Made by a program: the position numbers and the translations under genes. Below are positions 33,694 to 43,797 of a DNA stretch of 64,000 nt, one piece after another. The stretch spans positions 38,635 to 102,634 of the forward strand of contig CAMVGU010000008.1 of the NCBI GenBank assembly GCA_947167105.1, written 5' to 3'. Origin of the DNA: an uncultured Selenomonas sp. (GTDB lineage Bacteria > Bacillota > Negativicutes > Selenomonadales > Selenomonadaceae). The notes beneath the pieces are model-generated. The model was not told the DNA's origin, made no database searches, and saw only the letters and a list, made by a program, of their open reading frames with translations. The stretch's first letter is position 1. Each line of letters opens with the position of its first letter.

Positions 33694-35010
33694 TTATTTC
33701 AGCAGCATTGCATGTACCCGCTTCTCCCGTATACATTTTTCCAGCAGCTCATAGCCTTCCAGCATTTTCTCCACTGTCACGCCCAGTATGCAATGCGGGC
33801 CATTGGCATTCTCCGCGCAGCCGGTACCGCTGGCCAGGCTGCATCTGCCGTCACCATCCTTCTGCTCCGGCGGCAGCACAGCCACAGCCGCTGTTCCGTA
33901 TGGCTGGAAGCGGATGGGGCAGGACATTATATACAGCCCCAGCGAAGCAGGATAAGGGAACAGTGTCAGCACCGGCACCCGGCGGGCCGCTGCCATATGC
34001 ATAAGCCCCGTATCATTGCCAATGTATTTCTGGCAGGAAGACAAGACCTCCACAGACACGCGGAAGGGCAACCTGCCGGCCAGGGACAACGCCCGGCCCG
34101 GAAAACTCCCGGCCAGCGCCTCCGCCTTCCCCCTGTCGCCGGGACCACCCAGCACGAAAAAGCCCGTCTCAGGCTCACGGCGCATGATTTCCCGCAGCAA
34201 TGCTTCAAAGCGTTCCAGAGGCCATTCCTTGAAACGCTCGCTCGCCCCCGGCATCACCGCATAGAAACGCTTCATCTGTCCCTGCTGTCTGAGCGGCGCC
34301 ATCGCCTCGCGTGCCCTGTCCGCATCCTCCGTCAACGTCCATACTTCCAGGTGCCTGTCAGCAATCGGCAGCTTCAGCAAATACTCCAGCATAAAAATAT
34401 CCCTGTCCGCATCGCTCTGCAGCTTATTGACGAAAGGCACGGCCACGCTGAGCATCTCATTCCAGCCAATAGTGCCGATTTTCCCCGGTGCAATCGGACG
34501 ATCCTGTGTATAAGCCACGCGGCAATTCGCTCCCGACAGATACATCAGGACTACATCCGCAGACCTTACGCCCAACCGCCCCGAAAAAGCCAGATCGAAA
34601 TGGTAGGGCACAAATTGCTCGACCACGTACCTGGCCACCGCCGGAAACATCGTCCAGAAATCATTGCCTGGGGATTCTATGTCATTCAGCAGTATATTGT
34701 CGATATATGGACAGCACTGGGCCAGCTCCTTATTCCTCACCGAAGCGAACAGTGTGATATGCGCTGCGGGATAAATGCGCCTGAGCTCACGCAGGAACGC
34801 AGAACTCAGCACAAAATCCCCGGCAGCGTCATCCCGCAGCACCAGGATATGCTGCCTGGCAGCAGGATTCATATCCCGGCGAAAGCCATTCTCCCGGAAA
34901 ATCGGCTCCATATGCGACACCAGTTCCTTGGCGACAAACCCCTGCTCCTGCTTATGGGCCTCACGGTAAGCCATCAGTCCCTCATATATTTTCTGTTGTT
35001 CGTTTGTCAT
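33694..35010 (-). CDS. GT9 (heptosyltransferase-like) glycosyltransferase
   Basis: 438 residues from ATG 35010, which overlaps the previous stop (ATGA). GT9 enzymes add heptose or related sugars from a nucleotide donor. Features: HILVLRDDAAGDFVLSSAFLRELRR (about 65-90), the N-terminal nucleotide-fold start of the family; VMPGASERFKEWPLERFEALL, the typical donor loop; and YIGNDTGLMHMAAARRVPVLTLF, the GT9 signature. Near the C-terminus CSLASGTGCAEN and HCI give several Cys. It is part of the operon behind the type I secretion genes. Confidence 0.85.
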   Translation of the reverse strand: MTNEQQKIYEGLMAYREAHKQEQGFVAKELVSHMEPIFRENGFRRDMNPAARQHILVLRDDAAGDFVLSSAFLRELRRIYPAAHITLFASVRNKELAQCCPYIDNILLNDIESPGNDFWTMFPAVARYVVEQFVPYHFDLAFSGRLGVRSADVVLMYLSGANCRVAYTQDRPIAPGKIGTIGWNEMLSVAVPFVNKLQSDADRDIFMLEYLLKLPIADRHLEVWTLTEDADRAREAMAPLRQQGQMKRFYAVMPGASERFKEWPLERFEALLREIMRREPETGFFVLGGPGDRGKAEALAGSFPGRALSLAGRLPFRVSVEVLSSCQKYIGNDTGLMHMAAARRVPVLTLFPYPASLGLYIMSCPIRFQPYGTAAVAVLPPEQKDGDGRCSLASGTGCAENANGPHCILGVTVEKMLEGYELLEKCIREKRVHAMLLK

Positions 35011-36752
35011 GCTTGCTTGCCTCTGGCAGCCTGCCATTTGCCGAGACGTTCCTCCAGTTCCTTGTCCAGCTCCGTTCTGCGCTTAAAAAGCTCATTGTAC
35101 CATGCGAGCCGCTCCATATAATGCTGGGACAGCAGCCGCTCCCTGCGTACGTAGCAGTATGCCGCTTCTGCCGTCTCCAGCCGGCGCGAACGGTCTTCCA
35201 CCAGAAGCCGTAGCCGCTCGGCAAATTCGCGTGCATCCCGGTACAAGAAGCCCGTACGCCCATCACGGAGCGTAGACGCATAGACCACCGGCGAAGCCAA
35301 TGCCACTGCCCCATGGCCGGCCGACTCTATGAACTTCAGGTCAGACTTCGTGCGATTGAAATCCGTATCATGCAGTGGCAACAGAGAAATATCCGCTGAA
35401 TGCAGTACCCGCTGGTACTCCTCATAAGGCACGAACTGCCCGCCATAATCCTGCTCCGTGCCTATGAACTCCTTGTACTCCGTCTGCAGTGCCTCATAAA
35501 AGCCCCGATCTGACAACACCTTGAAGCGCAGCCCCTCGCCATACCTTGCAGCCGCTTCATTCAGCGCAGGCATAATGTCCTGCCACTCCTTTGTACGGTT
35601 CAGCGCCCCGAAGAACACCGTAACATACGGCTTGCCTCCGTTCTTCGCCATGCGCTCCAGGCGCTCCCTTTCATAATCGCGCTGCTCCGGCAGTTCCCGC
35701 AGCTCATTGCGCAGCACCTTTACATGCGGGTTATACTGCCTGACGACCTCTGCCAGCGGCTCGGTCGAGACCTGCAAGGCATGCGCACCCATATAACTTA
35801 ATACCTTGGTCTCGGCATCCTCGTTCAGCCACAGAATCGGATTGTCATCCATCTCGGTAAGAATGACATAGCCCTGGGAGCGCAAGCCCTGTATGGTGGA
35901 CAGACCCTGCTCCACATCCGTATATATCAGACGCTGCCGGATGAACACCTTGCGATCAAAGCCCCGATCCCGCCTGATATCGTAGGCCTTGGCCTCCACC
36001 GCAGTCGCCACATAAGGCTCCGTAGCCATAAAGCCATTCGGCTCCAGGACCCTGACCCTGGGAGTAACCACTGTCTCGCCCAGCACCGTATGCACCATCA
36101 TGCGCTCCCCCGCCTGCACCTCACGGCGCACGGCCCTGACCAGCCAGCCCTCCGCCCAGATATCGGCATGCACATTGCGCCAGCCTAGGCTCCCGGACAT
36201 AACGGAAGCCATCGCCCGCAGGAACACCTGTACCTGCTCCTGCCCCTTCAAATCCGCATCATCGGCATTATTGCGCAGCGCCAGGCCCCCGGCCATATGC
36301 AAACCGGCCTGCTGCAGCCAGGACTGCAACTCCGGCAAAGTACAGACTGCAACCTGCATCCCGTCAGGCCGGCCGGCCGCAGAAGCAAGCAGCCTGCGAA
36401 AATAGCCTGGATTGGGCAGTTCCACCAAAAGCTGGCCATCCTCCGGCAGCAGGCCGGCCCACGCCTTGAGGCGCGTGGTACTCAGGGCGCGCAGGTAGCT
36501 GCCTCGTATCAGCAGCACATCAGCTCTGTACAGGCCACAGGCTTCAAAGGAAAGGGTCTCCGGCTCCGCCTGCAGGGCATGGGGCAGCCTTCCCGCCGCC
36601 TCACGCACAGATTCTGCCTCCGTCTCGAAGCCCCAGTAATCAGCCTCGGGCTGCAGCCTAAGAAACGCCTCGCCTGTCTCGCCGCTCCCGCAGCCCAGCT
36701 CCACCACGCATCTTGCCCGCGGTGGTATCTTTTCCGATAAATCCCGCATCAT
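35007..36752 (-). CDS. Bifunctional methyltransferase-glycosyltransferase
   Basis: 581 residues from ATG 36752, whose A is shared with the previous stop (TGATG); GGAG is 10 bases upstream. Residues about 1-200 look like a class I methyltransferase: CVVELGCGSGETGEAFL is the SAM loop. Residues about 215-560 look like a GT4/GT1-type glycosyltransferase: VTVFFGALNRTKEW, FVPYEEYQRVLHSADISLLPLHDTDFNRTKSDLKFIESAGHGAVALASPVVY is the donor-binding half. Such fusions occur where a glycan chain is capped by methylation. The close coupling to its neighbours supports one pathway. Confidence 0.75.
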   Translation of the reverse strand: MMRDLSEKIPPRARCVVELGCGSGETGEAFLRLQPEADYWGFETEAESVREAAGRLPHALQAEPETLSFEACGLYRADVLLIRGSYLRALSTTRLKAWAGLLPEDGQLLVELPNPGYFRRLLASAAGRPDGMQVAVCTLPELQSWLQQAGLHMAGGLALRNNADDADLKGQEQVQVFLRAMASVMSGSLGWRNVHADIWAEGWLVRAVRREVQAGERMMVHTVLGETVVTPRVRVLEPNGFMATEPYVATAVEAKAYDIRRDRGFDRKVFIRQRLIYTDVEQGLSTIQGLRSQGYVILTEMDDNPILWLNEDAETKVLSYMGAHALQVSTEPLAEVVRQYNPHVKVLRNELRELPEQRDYERERLERMAKNGGKPYVTVFFGALNRTKEWQDIMPALNEAAARYGEGLRFKVLSDRGFYEALQTEYKEFIGTEQDYGGQFVPYEEYQRVLHSADISLLPLHDTDFNRTKSDLKFIESAGHGAVALASPVVYASTLRDGRTGFLYRDAREFAERLRLLVEDRSRRLETAEAAYCYVRRERLLSQHYMERLAWYNELFKRRTELDKELEERLGKWQAARGKQA

Positions 36753-37975
36753 CAACGCATAGCTCCGTAAATCATATCAATCTGCTTTCTCAGGCAATCC
36801 TTCAAGTCGTACCTCTCCAGGATGGATTCACGGGCAGCCTTGCCCAGACGTGCCCTGAGCTCAGGGTCATCCAGCGCCTCCTCGATACGGTAGGCAATAT
36901 GCTCCGGCCGACGGAAATTCGCCAGCAAGCCGTTCACACCATCCTCCACGGCCTCCTCCACCGGCGGCGTCGCCGACCCCACCAGGCAGCAGCCTGCCGC
37001 CAGGGACTCCAGGCAGGACCAGGACAGAATGAATGGGCGCGTCAGATACACATGCACCGTCGATGCCTGCAGGAGCATCAGATACTCATCGCGCTTCAGG
37101 TGGCCGACGAAATGGACCCGCTCCTTATCGTAGCCGCCCTTCTCCTTCTCCGCCTGCATCCATGTCTTGTCCTTGGAAAACTGCGGCCCGTAGCAGGCCC
37201 GATCCCCGCCCGCTATCACCACATGTGCCTTCGGGCGGCGCTTCAGCAGGATGCGGATTGCCTCCATAAACTCAGGAAACCCCCGGTAAGGCTCCATGCC
37301 CCGTGAAAGATACGTTACCAATTCCTCGCAATCTGAAAGATTAAGCTTCACATTCTCATTGTCCAGCACAAATTTCACACCCGACTGTGGCTTGATATAA
37401 TCAGTCTCCACGCCCTCATGTATGACCTTCATGCTGTCCCGGTACTCTGCAGGGAACTGGGAGCGCTGCCACTCAGTCGGCGTAAAGCGTACATCGCAGG
37501 ACTGCAGGCTCAGCAAATGATGCGCATTGATTGTGCGGATGCGGCACTTGTCATCAATGCTCACCTTCTCATCCGGCCAATACCCCACATCACCGCCCTT
37601 GGAATTGTAATACCACTCAAAATAGCTGATGACAGGCACATCGGGCAGTATATCCTTCACATACATAGTCGAGCCCCAGCCGGAATGCCCTACGACCACA
37701 TCCGGCACGAACTTCACCTGCCTGCGCAGCGCATCTATGCCCTTCACCACGGACTGGGCCTCCAGCACTGCCTCCTCTGTCAGCTTCAGGTAAGGATGCA
37801 GCTTCTTCGTCGCCTCCCGGGGCCTGGCATACATGCCCACATTAACCCCCGGCAGCTTCGACCCGTTCTGATCCTTCGACAGGAACATGACCTTATGACG
37901 GCCAGTAGCGCCAAGATAACGCGACAACTGCAAAAACTGACCTGGGAAATTCGGATGCAAAAACAAAATATTCAT
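36752..37975 (-). CDS. GT4 glycosyltransferase
   Basis: 407 residues from ATG 37975 with GAGGGA about 9 bases upstream; 44 extra upstream codons in the frame overlap the transporter gene end and are not used. It begins MNILFLHPNFPGQFLQLSRYLG, an N-terminal domain type often found in GT4 proteins. The C-terminal donor domain has VTYLSRGMEPYRGFPEFMEA, VVIAGGDR, HFVGHLKRDEYLMLLQAS and the E-x7-E-like SWSCLESLAAGCCLVGS. It lies 25 bases after the ABC transporter gene, so the glycosyltransferases and exporter are likely one operon. Confidence 0.88.
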   Translation of the reverse strand: MNILFLHPNFPGQFLQLSRYLGATGRHKVMFLSKDQNGSKLPGVNVGMYARPREATKKLHPYLKLTEEAVLEAQSVVKGIDALRRQVKFVPDVVVGHSGWGSTMYVKDILPDVPVISYFEWYYNSKGGDVGYWPDEKVSIDDKCRIRTINAHHLLSLQSCDVRFTPTEWQRSQFPAEYRDSMKVIHEGVETDYIKPQSGVKFVLDNENVKLNLSDCEELVTYLSRGMEPYRGFPEFMEAIRILLKRRPKAHVVIAGGDRACYGPQFSKDKTWMQAEKEKGGYDKERVHFVGHLKRDEYLMLLQASTVHVYLTRPFILSWSCLESLAAGCCLVGSATPPVEEAVEDGVNGLLANFRRPEHIAYRIEEALDDPELRARLGKAARESILERYDLKDCLRKQIDMIYGAMR

Positions 37976-38000
37976 AACTGACTTCCCTCTATCAAACCAA

Positions 38001-40130
38001 TTACTCCTGGGACGCATACAGATGGTAATAGTAGCCCCTCCGCTCCATGAGCTGCTGATGCGTCCCCACCTCCATGATACGCCCGTGATCCATCGCAATG
38101 ATGGCATCGCAGTGCTTCACCGTTGACAGCCTGTGTGCAATCATCAGCAACGTACGCCCCTTTGCGATCTCCTCAATGTTTTTCAGGATCAGCTGCTCAG
38201 ACTCCGTATCCAGGGCCGAAGTTGCTTCATCGAAGATTAAAATGCGCGGGTCCAGCAGCAGTGCGCGCGCTATCGACACCCGCTGCCTCTGTCCCCCGGA
38301 CAGCAAGCTGCCGCGCTCGCCAACAAACGTATCATACTTCTGCGGCATCTCCTGGATGAAATCGTCAGCCCCCGCCAGGCGGGCAGCCGCAAATATCTCC
38401 TCATCCGAGGCATTCGGCATTGCAATGGCAATATTCTCCTTGATAGTCCCGGCAAAAAGGAAATTCTCCTGCAGCACGATGCCGATCTGGCGCCTGAGCC
38501 AGGCAGTCTCCACCTGGGCGATATCCACCCCGTCCACCAGCACACGGCCGCTGTCCGGCACATAAAGCCGCTGTATCAGCTTCGTCAGTGTAGACTTGCC
38601 CGACCCGGAGCGGCCCACGATGCCGACTTTGGCTCCCGCCCCGATGCGCACGGACACATCAGACAGCACGTTCTTGCCGTCTGCCTTGTAGCGGAAATTC
38701 ACCCGGTCAAACACGATATCGCCCTTCACGCTGGCCAGCGTTGTCCGGTTCGGATCGAAAGCCGGCTCACTCTTTTCATCCATGATATCGCCCAGGCGGG
38801 CCATAGACACGCGAACCTGCTGGAAACTCTGCCACATATTCACCAGCCGCAGCACCGGAGCTATCACCTGCCCCGCCAGCATCTGGAAAGCAATAAGCTG
38901 TCCCACCGACAGCTCATTCTGCATGACGACATACGCGCCGATCCAAAGAATGGACAGATTGAAGGCCATCTGCAGGAACATGCCGATGCTACCGGCCACA
39001 TTGGCCACATTCAGCACGGACAGGGAAGACTTCAGGAAGCGGGAATAAATATCCTCATAGCGCTTCACGAAAGTCTGCTCCACGCCCATTGTCTTCACCG
39101 CACGGATACCTGTAATCGTCTCTATATTGAAGGAATTATTTTCAGCCGACAGCAGGAACCGCTCATTGATGCGCTGCTTGTAGACAGGTGCCACCACAGC
39201 ATTCAGCACCACATATATGGGAATCGTAATCCAGACAATGTAACTGAGCACATTTGAATACAGGAACATCACCACGAGATACACCGTAGCGAAAACCACA
39301 TCCAGCACAATGGTCAGCGCAGTGCCCGTCAGGAAGCCGCGGATTGTCTCCAGCTCCCCCATACGCGACACCACATCGCCCACCTGCCACTTGTCGAAAT
39401 ACTTCGCCGGCAGCTCCGTTACCTTGCGGAACAAATGCGCCGAAAGCGTCACATCTATCTTATTGGTCGTATTAACGAACAAATAGGAGCGCAGCGCCAA
39501 CATCCACTGATTGAAGATCGCCACCAGGATCATACCGCCCAGAAGCACATCCATAGTCGACACGCTGCGGTGGGTAAGCACCCTGTCTATGATGGTCTGG
39601 GTGAAGAGCGGCGTCAGCAAGCCGAAAATCTGCAGCACAAAGGAAATGAACAGCACCTTCAGCAGGAACCCCTTGTACTTGCCCACCACCGGGATGAACC
39701 AGCCGAAACCGAAATGCTCTACCTTATCCAGCACCTTCTTCATCTGAAAGCGCTTCGTGAAAAGGATAACCTCCCCCGACCAGTTCTTGCTGAAAAACTC
39801 GCGCTTCACCCCCAGCAGTTGCTGCCCCTCCTGCAGCAGCGGATCAAACAGGATTACCTTCTCCGCATCCGCCTGCGTCACCAGCACAAAATTGCCGTTC
39901 ACCAGCCGGCAGACAGCCGGCATGGGCAGACGCTCCAGCCGCTCAAACGCAACGGGACTGTACGCCCGCGACTTCAGCCCCAGCTCCCTGGCTGCCAGGA
40001 TCAGCCCCGTAGTATCAATAGGCTTCTCATCCGTGACATAGGCACGGGAAAGCTGGGTGATATCCGCCGGGATGGAGAAATGCGCCGCGATCTGCACAAG
40101 ACACCCCAGCGCCGAATCTATCTTAGCCAT
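38001..40130 (-). CDS. Type I secretion ABC transporter (HlyB-type), second in operon
   Basis: 709 residues. The N-terminal domain (1-125) is C39-peptidase-like but lacks the catalytic Cys at the DCG position (here DSA), so it should only bind substrate, as in HlyB. Six membrane segments lie at about 150-430. The ATPase has Walker A GRSGSGKST (about 503-511), signature LLSGGQRQR, Walker B ILIFDEATSALD and the His of IAHRLST. It comes after an HlyD gene, with another complete HlyB-type gene ahead, so two ABC subunits share one adaptor. Substrates are probably the repeat proteins encoded at 43798-48956. Confidence 0.92.
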   Translation of the reverse strand: MAKIDSALGCLVQIAAHFSIPADITQLSRAYVTDEKPIDTTGLILAARELGLKSRAYSPVAFERLERLPMPAVCRLVNGNFVLVTQADAEKVILFDPLLQEGQQLLGVKREFFSKNWSGEVILFTKRFQMKKVLDKVEHFGFGWFIPVVGKYKGFLLKVLFISFVLQIFGLLTPLFTQTIIDRVLTHRSVSTMDVLLGGMILVAIFNQWMLALRSYLFVNTTNKIDVTLSAHLFRKVTELPAKYFDKWQVGDVVSRMGELETIRGFLTGTALTIVLDVVFATVYLVVMFLYSNVLSYIVWITIPIYVVLNAVVAPVYKQRINERFLLSAENNSFNIETITGIRAVKTMGVEQTFVKRYEDIYSRFLKSSLSVLNVANVAGSIGMFLQMAFNLSILWIGAYVVMQNELSVGQLIAFQMLAGQVIAPVLRLVNMWQSFQQVRVSMARLGDIMDEKSEPAFDPNRTTLASVKGDIVFDRVNFRYKADGKNVLSDVSVRIGAGAKVGIVGRSGSGKSTLTKLIQRLYVPDSGRVLVDGVDIAQVETAWLRRQIGIVLQENFLFAGTIKENIAIAMPNASDEEIFAAARLAGADDFIQEMPQKYDTFVGERGSLLSGGQRQRVSIARALLLDPRILIFDEATSALDTESEQLILKNIEEIAKGRTLLMIAHRLSTVKHCDAIIAMDHGRIMEVGTHQQLMERRGYYYHLYASQE

Positions 40131-40146
40131 TTATACCGCATACTCC

Positions 40147-41496
40147 TTACCTCTCACGCAGAGCCTCATCCTTGTACTGGCGGAAAGGATCCAGGAAAAA
40201 GTCGATAATGCGCTTCTTCTTGATCTTGATCTCCGCCGCCACATTCATGCCAGGGGACAGATCTATGCCGCTGTTATCATTCTCCAGCGAAAGCGTAAGG
40301 CGGTACTTGCCATTCCTCTCCTTATCCTGCGTGTCCTCCACAGCATCCGGGCTGATCTCCGCGACACTGGCCTTCACCATGCCGAACTTCTGGAAATTGA
40401 ACGTCTCCACCTTCACCTCGGCCTCCTGGCCGCGCTGTATGAAGCCAATATCCTTGTTATCCGCATACGCCTCGACCTCGAGGGTCGCATCATCCGGCAC
40501 AATCATCATCAGGCCCTGGCCCTCCGAAACAACGCCGCCCACCGTATGCACAGCAAGCTGATTCACACGGCCGGAGACAGGTGCCGTAATCTCCGAATGA
40601 ACATTTGTCTCATTTGCCTTCGTCAGCTCCTCCAGGACAGCATTCAACTGGCGCTTTGCCTCCACAAGCTGCGTCATCGTATCCTGCCGGTAAGCGCTGT
40701 CTGTCGTCGCCTGGGCATCCATTGCTTCTGCCAGACGGGCCTGCTCCTTCTGGATCTCCTGATCCATGGCCTCTGCCGACTTCTGGTACTCCACCCTGGT
40801 TGCACGGCCTTCCAGCAACTGGAAGTACGAAACCGCATTCTCCTTGAACAGCATCTCCAGGCGCTGCTCCTTCTCCAGGGCCACCTCATAGAGTGACACG
40901 TACTTCTGCTGCTGGGCCTGAGCCGACTCGATAGCCGCCTGCTCCTGGGCGATAGCCGCCGCATTCTTCTCCTGATCTGCCATCAGCTTCGTGCGTCTGC
41001 TCTGGTACAGTGCCAGTTGTGCCGAAATATCCTTAGCGTCCAGATCCCCATTCTCATTCGCAGGCGGCACGAACTTCTCATCATTCATCTCCGCCTGCAA
41101 GCGGGAGACCGTCATCTCATAGTAAGCCGCCTGCTTGCGGAGCTGATCAACATCTGCCTGCGTCTTAGTCGTGTCCAGCACCACCAAAGTCTGCCCGGCC
41201 TCCACATAATCGCCCTCGTGCACCAGGAGTTCCTTGATGGCCCCTTTATTCTGAGACTGGACAATCTTCACATTGCCCACCGGTATCACGCGGCCATTGG
41301 CCACCGCCACCTCGTCCACCTCGCCGACAAAGACCCAGATGCCTCCCACCACCAGGAGCGCCACTATAGTCCACAGCACCAGCCTGCCCACCGGCGACGG
41401 CGGCGTCTCAGTCACCTCCAGGATAGACGGCAGGAACTCCGTCTCCGTGCCCTCCTTGTCTCCCTCGATGAATCTATGATACAGTTTCTTGAACAT
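40147..41496 (-). CDS. HlyD-family membrane fusion protein of type I secretion
   Basis: 449 residues. It links the ABC transporter to an outer-membrane channel across the periplasm. A short cytoplasmic end is followed by one membrane segment (about 37-58). GAIKELLVHEGDYVEAGQTLVVLD is the first lipoyl half, then a long coiled-coil hairpin (about 100-300), then SEITAPVSGRVNQLAVHTVGGVVSEGQ, the second lipoyl half, and a beta-barrel end. It is 10 bases from the upstream ABC gene and 16 from the downstream one. No TolC-type gene is in the window. Confidence 0.93.
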   Translation of the reverse strand: MFKKLYHRFIEGDKEGTETEFLPSILEVTETPPSPVGRLVLWTIVALLVVGGIWVFVGEVDEVAVANGRVIPVGNVKIVQSQNKGAIKELLVHEGDYVEAGQTLVVLDTTKTQADVDQLRKQAAYYEMTVSRLQAEMNDEKFVPPANENGDLDAKDISAQLALYQSRRTKLMADQEKNAAAIAQEQAAIESAQAQQQKYVSLYEVALEKEQRLEMLFKENAVSYFQLLEGRATRVEYQKSAEAMDQEIQKEQARLAEAMDAQATTDSAYRQDTMTQLVEAKRQLNAVLEELTKANETNVHSEITAPVSGRVNQLAVHTVGGVVSEGQGLMMIVPDDATLEVEAYADNKDIGFIQRGQEAEVKVETFNFQKFGMVKASVAEISPDAVEDTQDKERNGKYRLTLSLENDNSGIDLSPGMNVAAEIKIKKKRIIDFFLDPFRQYKDEALRER

Positions 41497-41506
41497 CTAT
41501 CCTACC

Positions 41507-43636
41507 TCACTCCACCGACTGCTGCGCATGCAGCTTCGCGTAAATGCCGCCGGCCGCCAGCAACTGCGCCGGCGTGCCCTCCTCGGCGATATGGCCGTGA
41601 TCCAGCACGATGATCCTGTCGCAATGCTCTACCGTCACCAGGCGGTGCGCGATAATCAGCATAGTCCTGTCCGCCGCAATCCGCTCAATATTTCTCATCA
41701 CGACACGCTCGGACTCATAATCCAGCGCCGAAGTCGCCTCATCGAAAATCAGAATGCGCGGGTCTGTCAGCAGTGCCCTCGCTATAGCGATACGCTGCCG
41801 CTGCCCGCCGGACAGGGACGTGCCCCGCTCCCCGACCCTCGTATCATAGCCCTCATCCAGCTCCAGGATGAAATCGTGGGCCCCCGCCATCTGCGCGGCC
41901 TGCATGACATCTTCCATCGGAGCGGCCGGGCGTCCCGCCGCTATATTATCCCTGATGCTCCCATCGAAAAGATAACTGTCCTGCTGCACCACGCCCATCT
42001 GCCGCCGGAGCCACGGATAATCCGCCTGCCTCAGATCCGTTCCGTCCACCGATATAGAGCCTTCATCCGGCATATAGATCTTCTCCAGGAGTCCCGCCAG
42101 CGTAGACTTGCCGGAGCCGGAGCGGCCCACGATGCCGATCTTCTCCCCCGCCTTCACGGAGAAGCTCACACGCTCAACGGCCGGCGGCAGATCCAGGCGG
42201 TACCTGAAGCTCACATCCCTGACCTCGATATCACCGCGAATGACCTTCAGCCCCTGGGGCGACGGCAGCAGCACCGGCTCGATGCGCGAATGCAGGATAT
42301 CGCTCAGCCTGTCCAGCCCCAGAAAAGCCTGCTGCACCTGGGGCCACATCGTCAGCAGCTTCGTCATCGGCCCGGTTGCCTGCCCTGCCAGCATCTGGAA
42401 CGCGATTAGCTGCCCCAGCGTGAACTCGCCCCTCATCACCATATAGCCGCCCACCCAGAGAATGACCAGCGTCGAAACCGTCTGTATCGCGCCATTGCCC
42501 CCCGAGATCAAAAGATTAAAGGCCGCCATATCGAAATTAGCCTGCACAAAGCGGCAGACATGGTTCTCCCACTTCTTCAGGAACTGCGGCTCAATGGCCA
42601 GGGCCTTGATGGTCTGCATGCCCGTCACAGCCTCGATAAGGAAGGTCCGCTGGGCGACCCCCGCTCCCCAGACCCGCTGTATCTTCTGGTAGAAAATCGG
42701 GAAAGCCCAGAAAGTCTGCACCGCGTAAAGCGGGATGATGACCAGGGCGATAAGCGTCAGGCTCACGCTGTAATACAGCATCACAGCCACGAAAACCACT
42801 GAAAAAACGCCATCCAGCAACGCCGTCATCGTCGTGCCCGTCAGGAACTGGCGCACACTGCCCAGCATCCCCACACGCATGATGATATTGCCCACGCGCC
42901 TATGCTCGTAGTACGGCACCGGCAGGGAAATCAAATGACGGAAAAGCCGCGTGCCCAGGATCGCATCCAGCTTGGTAGTCGTCTGATTCAGGATATGAGT
43001 CCTCACCCCTGACAGCACTGACTGCACGAGAGCCAGCACCAGCATCGACACCCCCAGCACCGTCAGCGTCGAGATGCCGCTGTTGCCTATCACCTTGTCA
43101 ATGACCACCTGGGTAAAGAGCGGCATCATGATGCCCATGGCCTGCAGGAAAGCCGAGGCCAGCAGGATCTCCAGCAGGATCTGCTTATAGTGGACGATAA
43201 CCCGCCAGAACCACTCCAGATTATACCGGTGACGAAACTCCTCCCATGTCATCTTGGGCGCCACCGTCATGATCTCCCCCGTCCAGACCTGGAAGAACTG
43301 CTTCGTCGGCAACGCCACAGCGCGGCCCTCCGCAATATCGAGGAACATCACCGCCTCCTCATTATGTGCCCCGATCATCACATACTGGCCGTTGCGCATC
43401 TTTGCCAGGCAGGGAGCCGGCACCTCTGCCAGCTCCTCCTCTGCAGGATGCAGCAGCACCGTGCGCATCTTCTCCCGCCTGGCCACCCGCGCCAGCACCT
43501 CCCAGTCCATAGCGCTGTCGGCCAGCTCAGGATGCGCCTTGGCCAGGCTGCCCGGCTCCAGCTTATGCCCGAAATTGAGCATCGCCCTCTCCAGCGCCCC
43601 CAGGGCCGTATAGGCATTGCCCTTCTTTGCTTCCAT
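41507..43636 (-). CDS. Type I secretion ABC transporter (HlyB-type), first in operon
   Basis: 709 residues from ATG 43636 with GGAG about 10 bases upstream. The C39-like N-terminal domain (about 1-125) has no catalytic Cys-His pair in the usual places. Membrane segments lie at about 155-430. The ATPase is complete: GRSGSGKST (about 503-511), SLSGGQRQR, ILIFDEATSALD, IAHRLVT. It is clearly a paralogue of the transporter at 38001-40130, and of the same length. Together they could form a heterodimer or serve two substrates. Confidence 0.92.
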   Translation of the reverse strand: MEAKKGNAYTALGALERAMLNFGHKLEPGSLAKAHPELADSAMDWEVLARVARREKMRTVLLHPAEEELAEVPAPCLAKMRNGQYVMIGAHNEEAVMFLDIAEGRAVALPTKQFFQVWTGEIMTVAPKMTWEEFRHRYNLEWFWRVIVHYKQILLEILLASAFLQAMGIMMPLFTQVVIDKVIGNSGISTLTVLGVSMLVLALVQSVLSGVRTHILNQTTTKLDAILGTRLFRHLISLPVPYYEHRRVGNIIMRVGMLGSVRQFLTGTTMTALLDGVFSVVFVAVMLYYSVSLTLIALVIIPLYAVQTFWAFPIFYQKIQRVWGAGVAQRTFLIEAVTGMQTIKALAIEPQFLKKWENHVCRFVQANFDMAAFNLLISGGNGAIQTVSTLVILWVGGYMVMRGEFTLGQLIAFQMLAGQATGPMTKLLTMWPQVQQAFLGLDRLSDILHSRIEPVLLPSPQGLKVIRGDIEVRDVSFRYRLDLPPAVERVSFSVKAGEKIGIVGRSGSGKSTLAGLLEKIYMPDEGSISVDGTDLRQADYPWLRRQMGVVQQDSYLFDGSIRDNIAAGRPAAPMEDVMQAAQMAGAHDFILELDEGYDTRVGERGTSLSGGQRQRIAIARALLTDPRILIFDEATSALDYESERVVMRNIERIAADRTMLIIAHRLVTVEHCDRIIVLDHGHIAEEGTPAQLLAAGGIYAKLHAQQSVE

Positions 43637-43729
43637 ATATAAAAAACTCCTTCGCTGCATATAAACTAATGCACATACCTATGTATTATCTCAAATAACC
43701 TGTCAAAATGCAAGCCATTATCCCAGCAC

Positions 43730-43761
43730 AAAACACCCCCCACCTCAATGGGTGGGGGGTG
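43730..43761 (-). terminator. Terminator of the large repeat-protein gene
   Basis: CACCCCCCACC (43734-43744) pairs with GGTGGGGGGTG (43751-43761) over 11 bp, followed on the minus strand by TTTTGTG. It separates the substrate gene from the secretion operon. Confidence 0.85.
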
Positions 43762-43797
43762 CCGCCTATTCAGCTATACTGCCATGCACTGGCCGGA

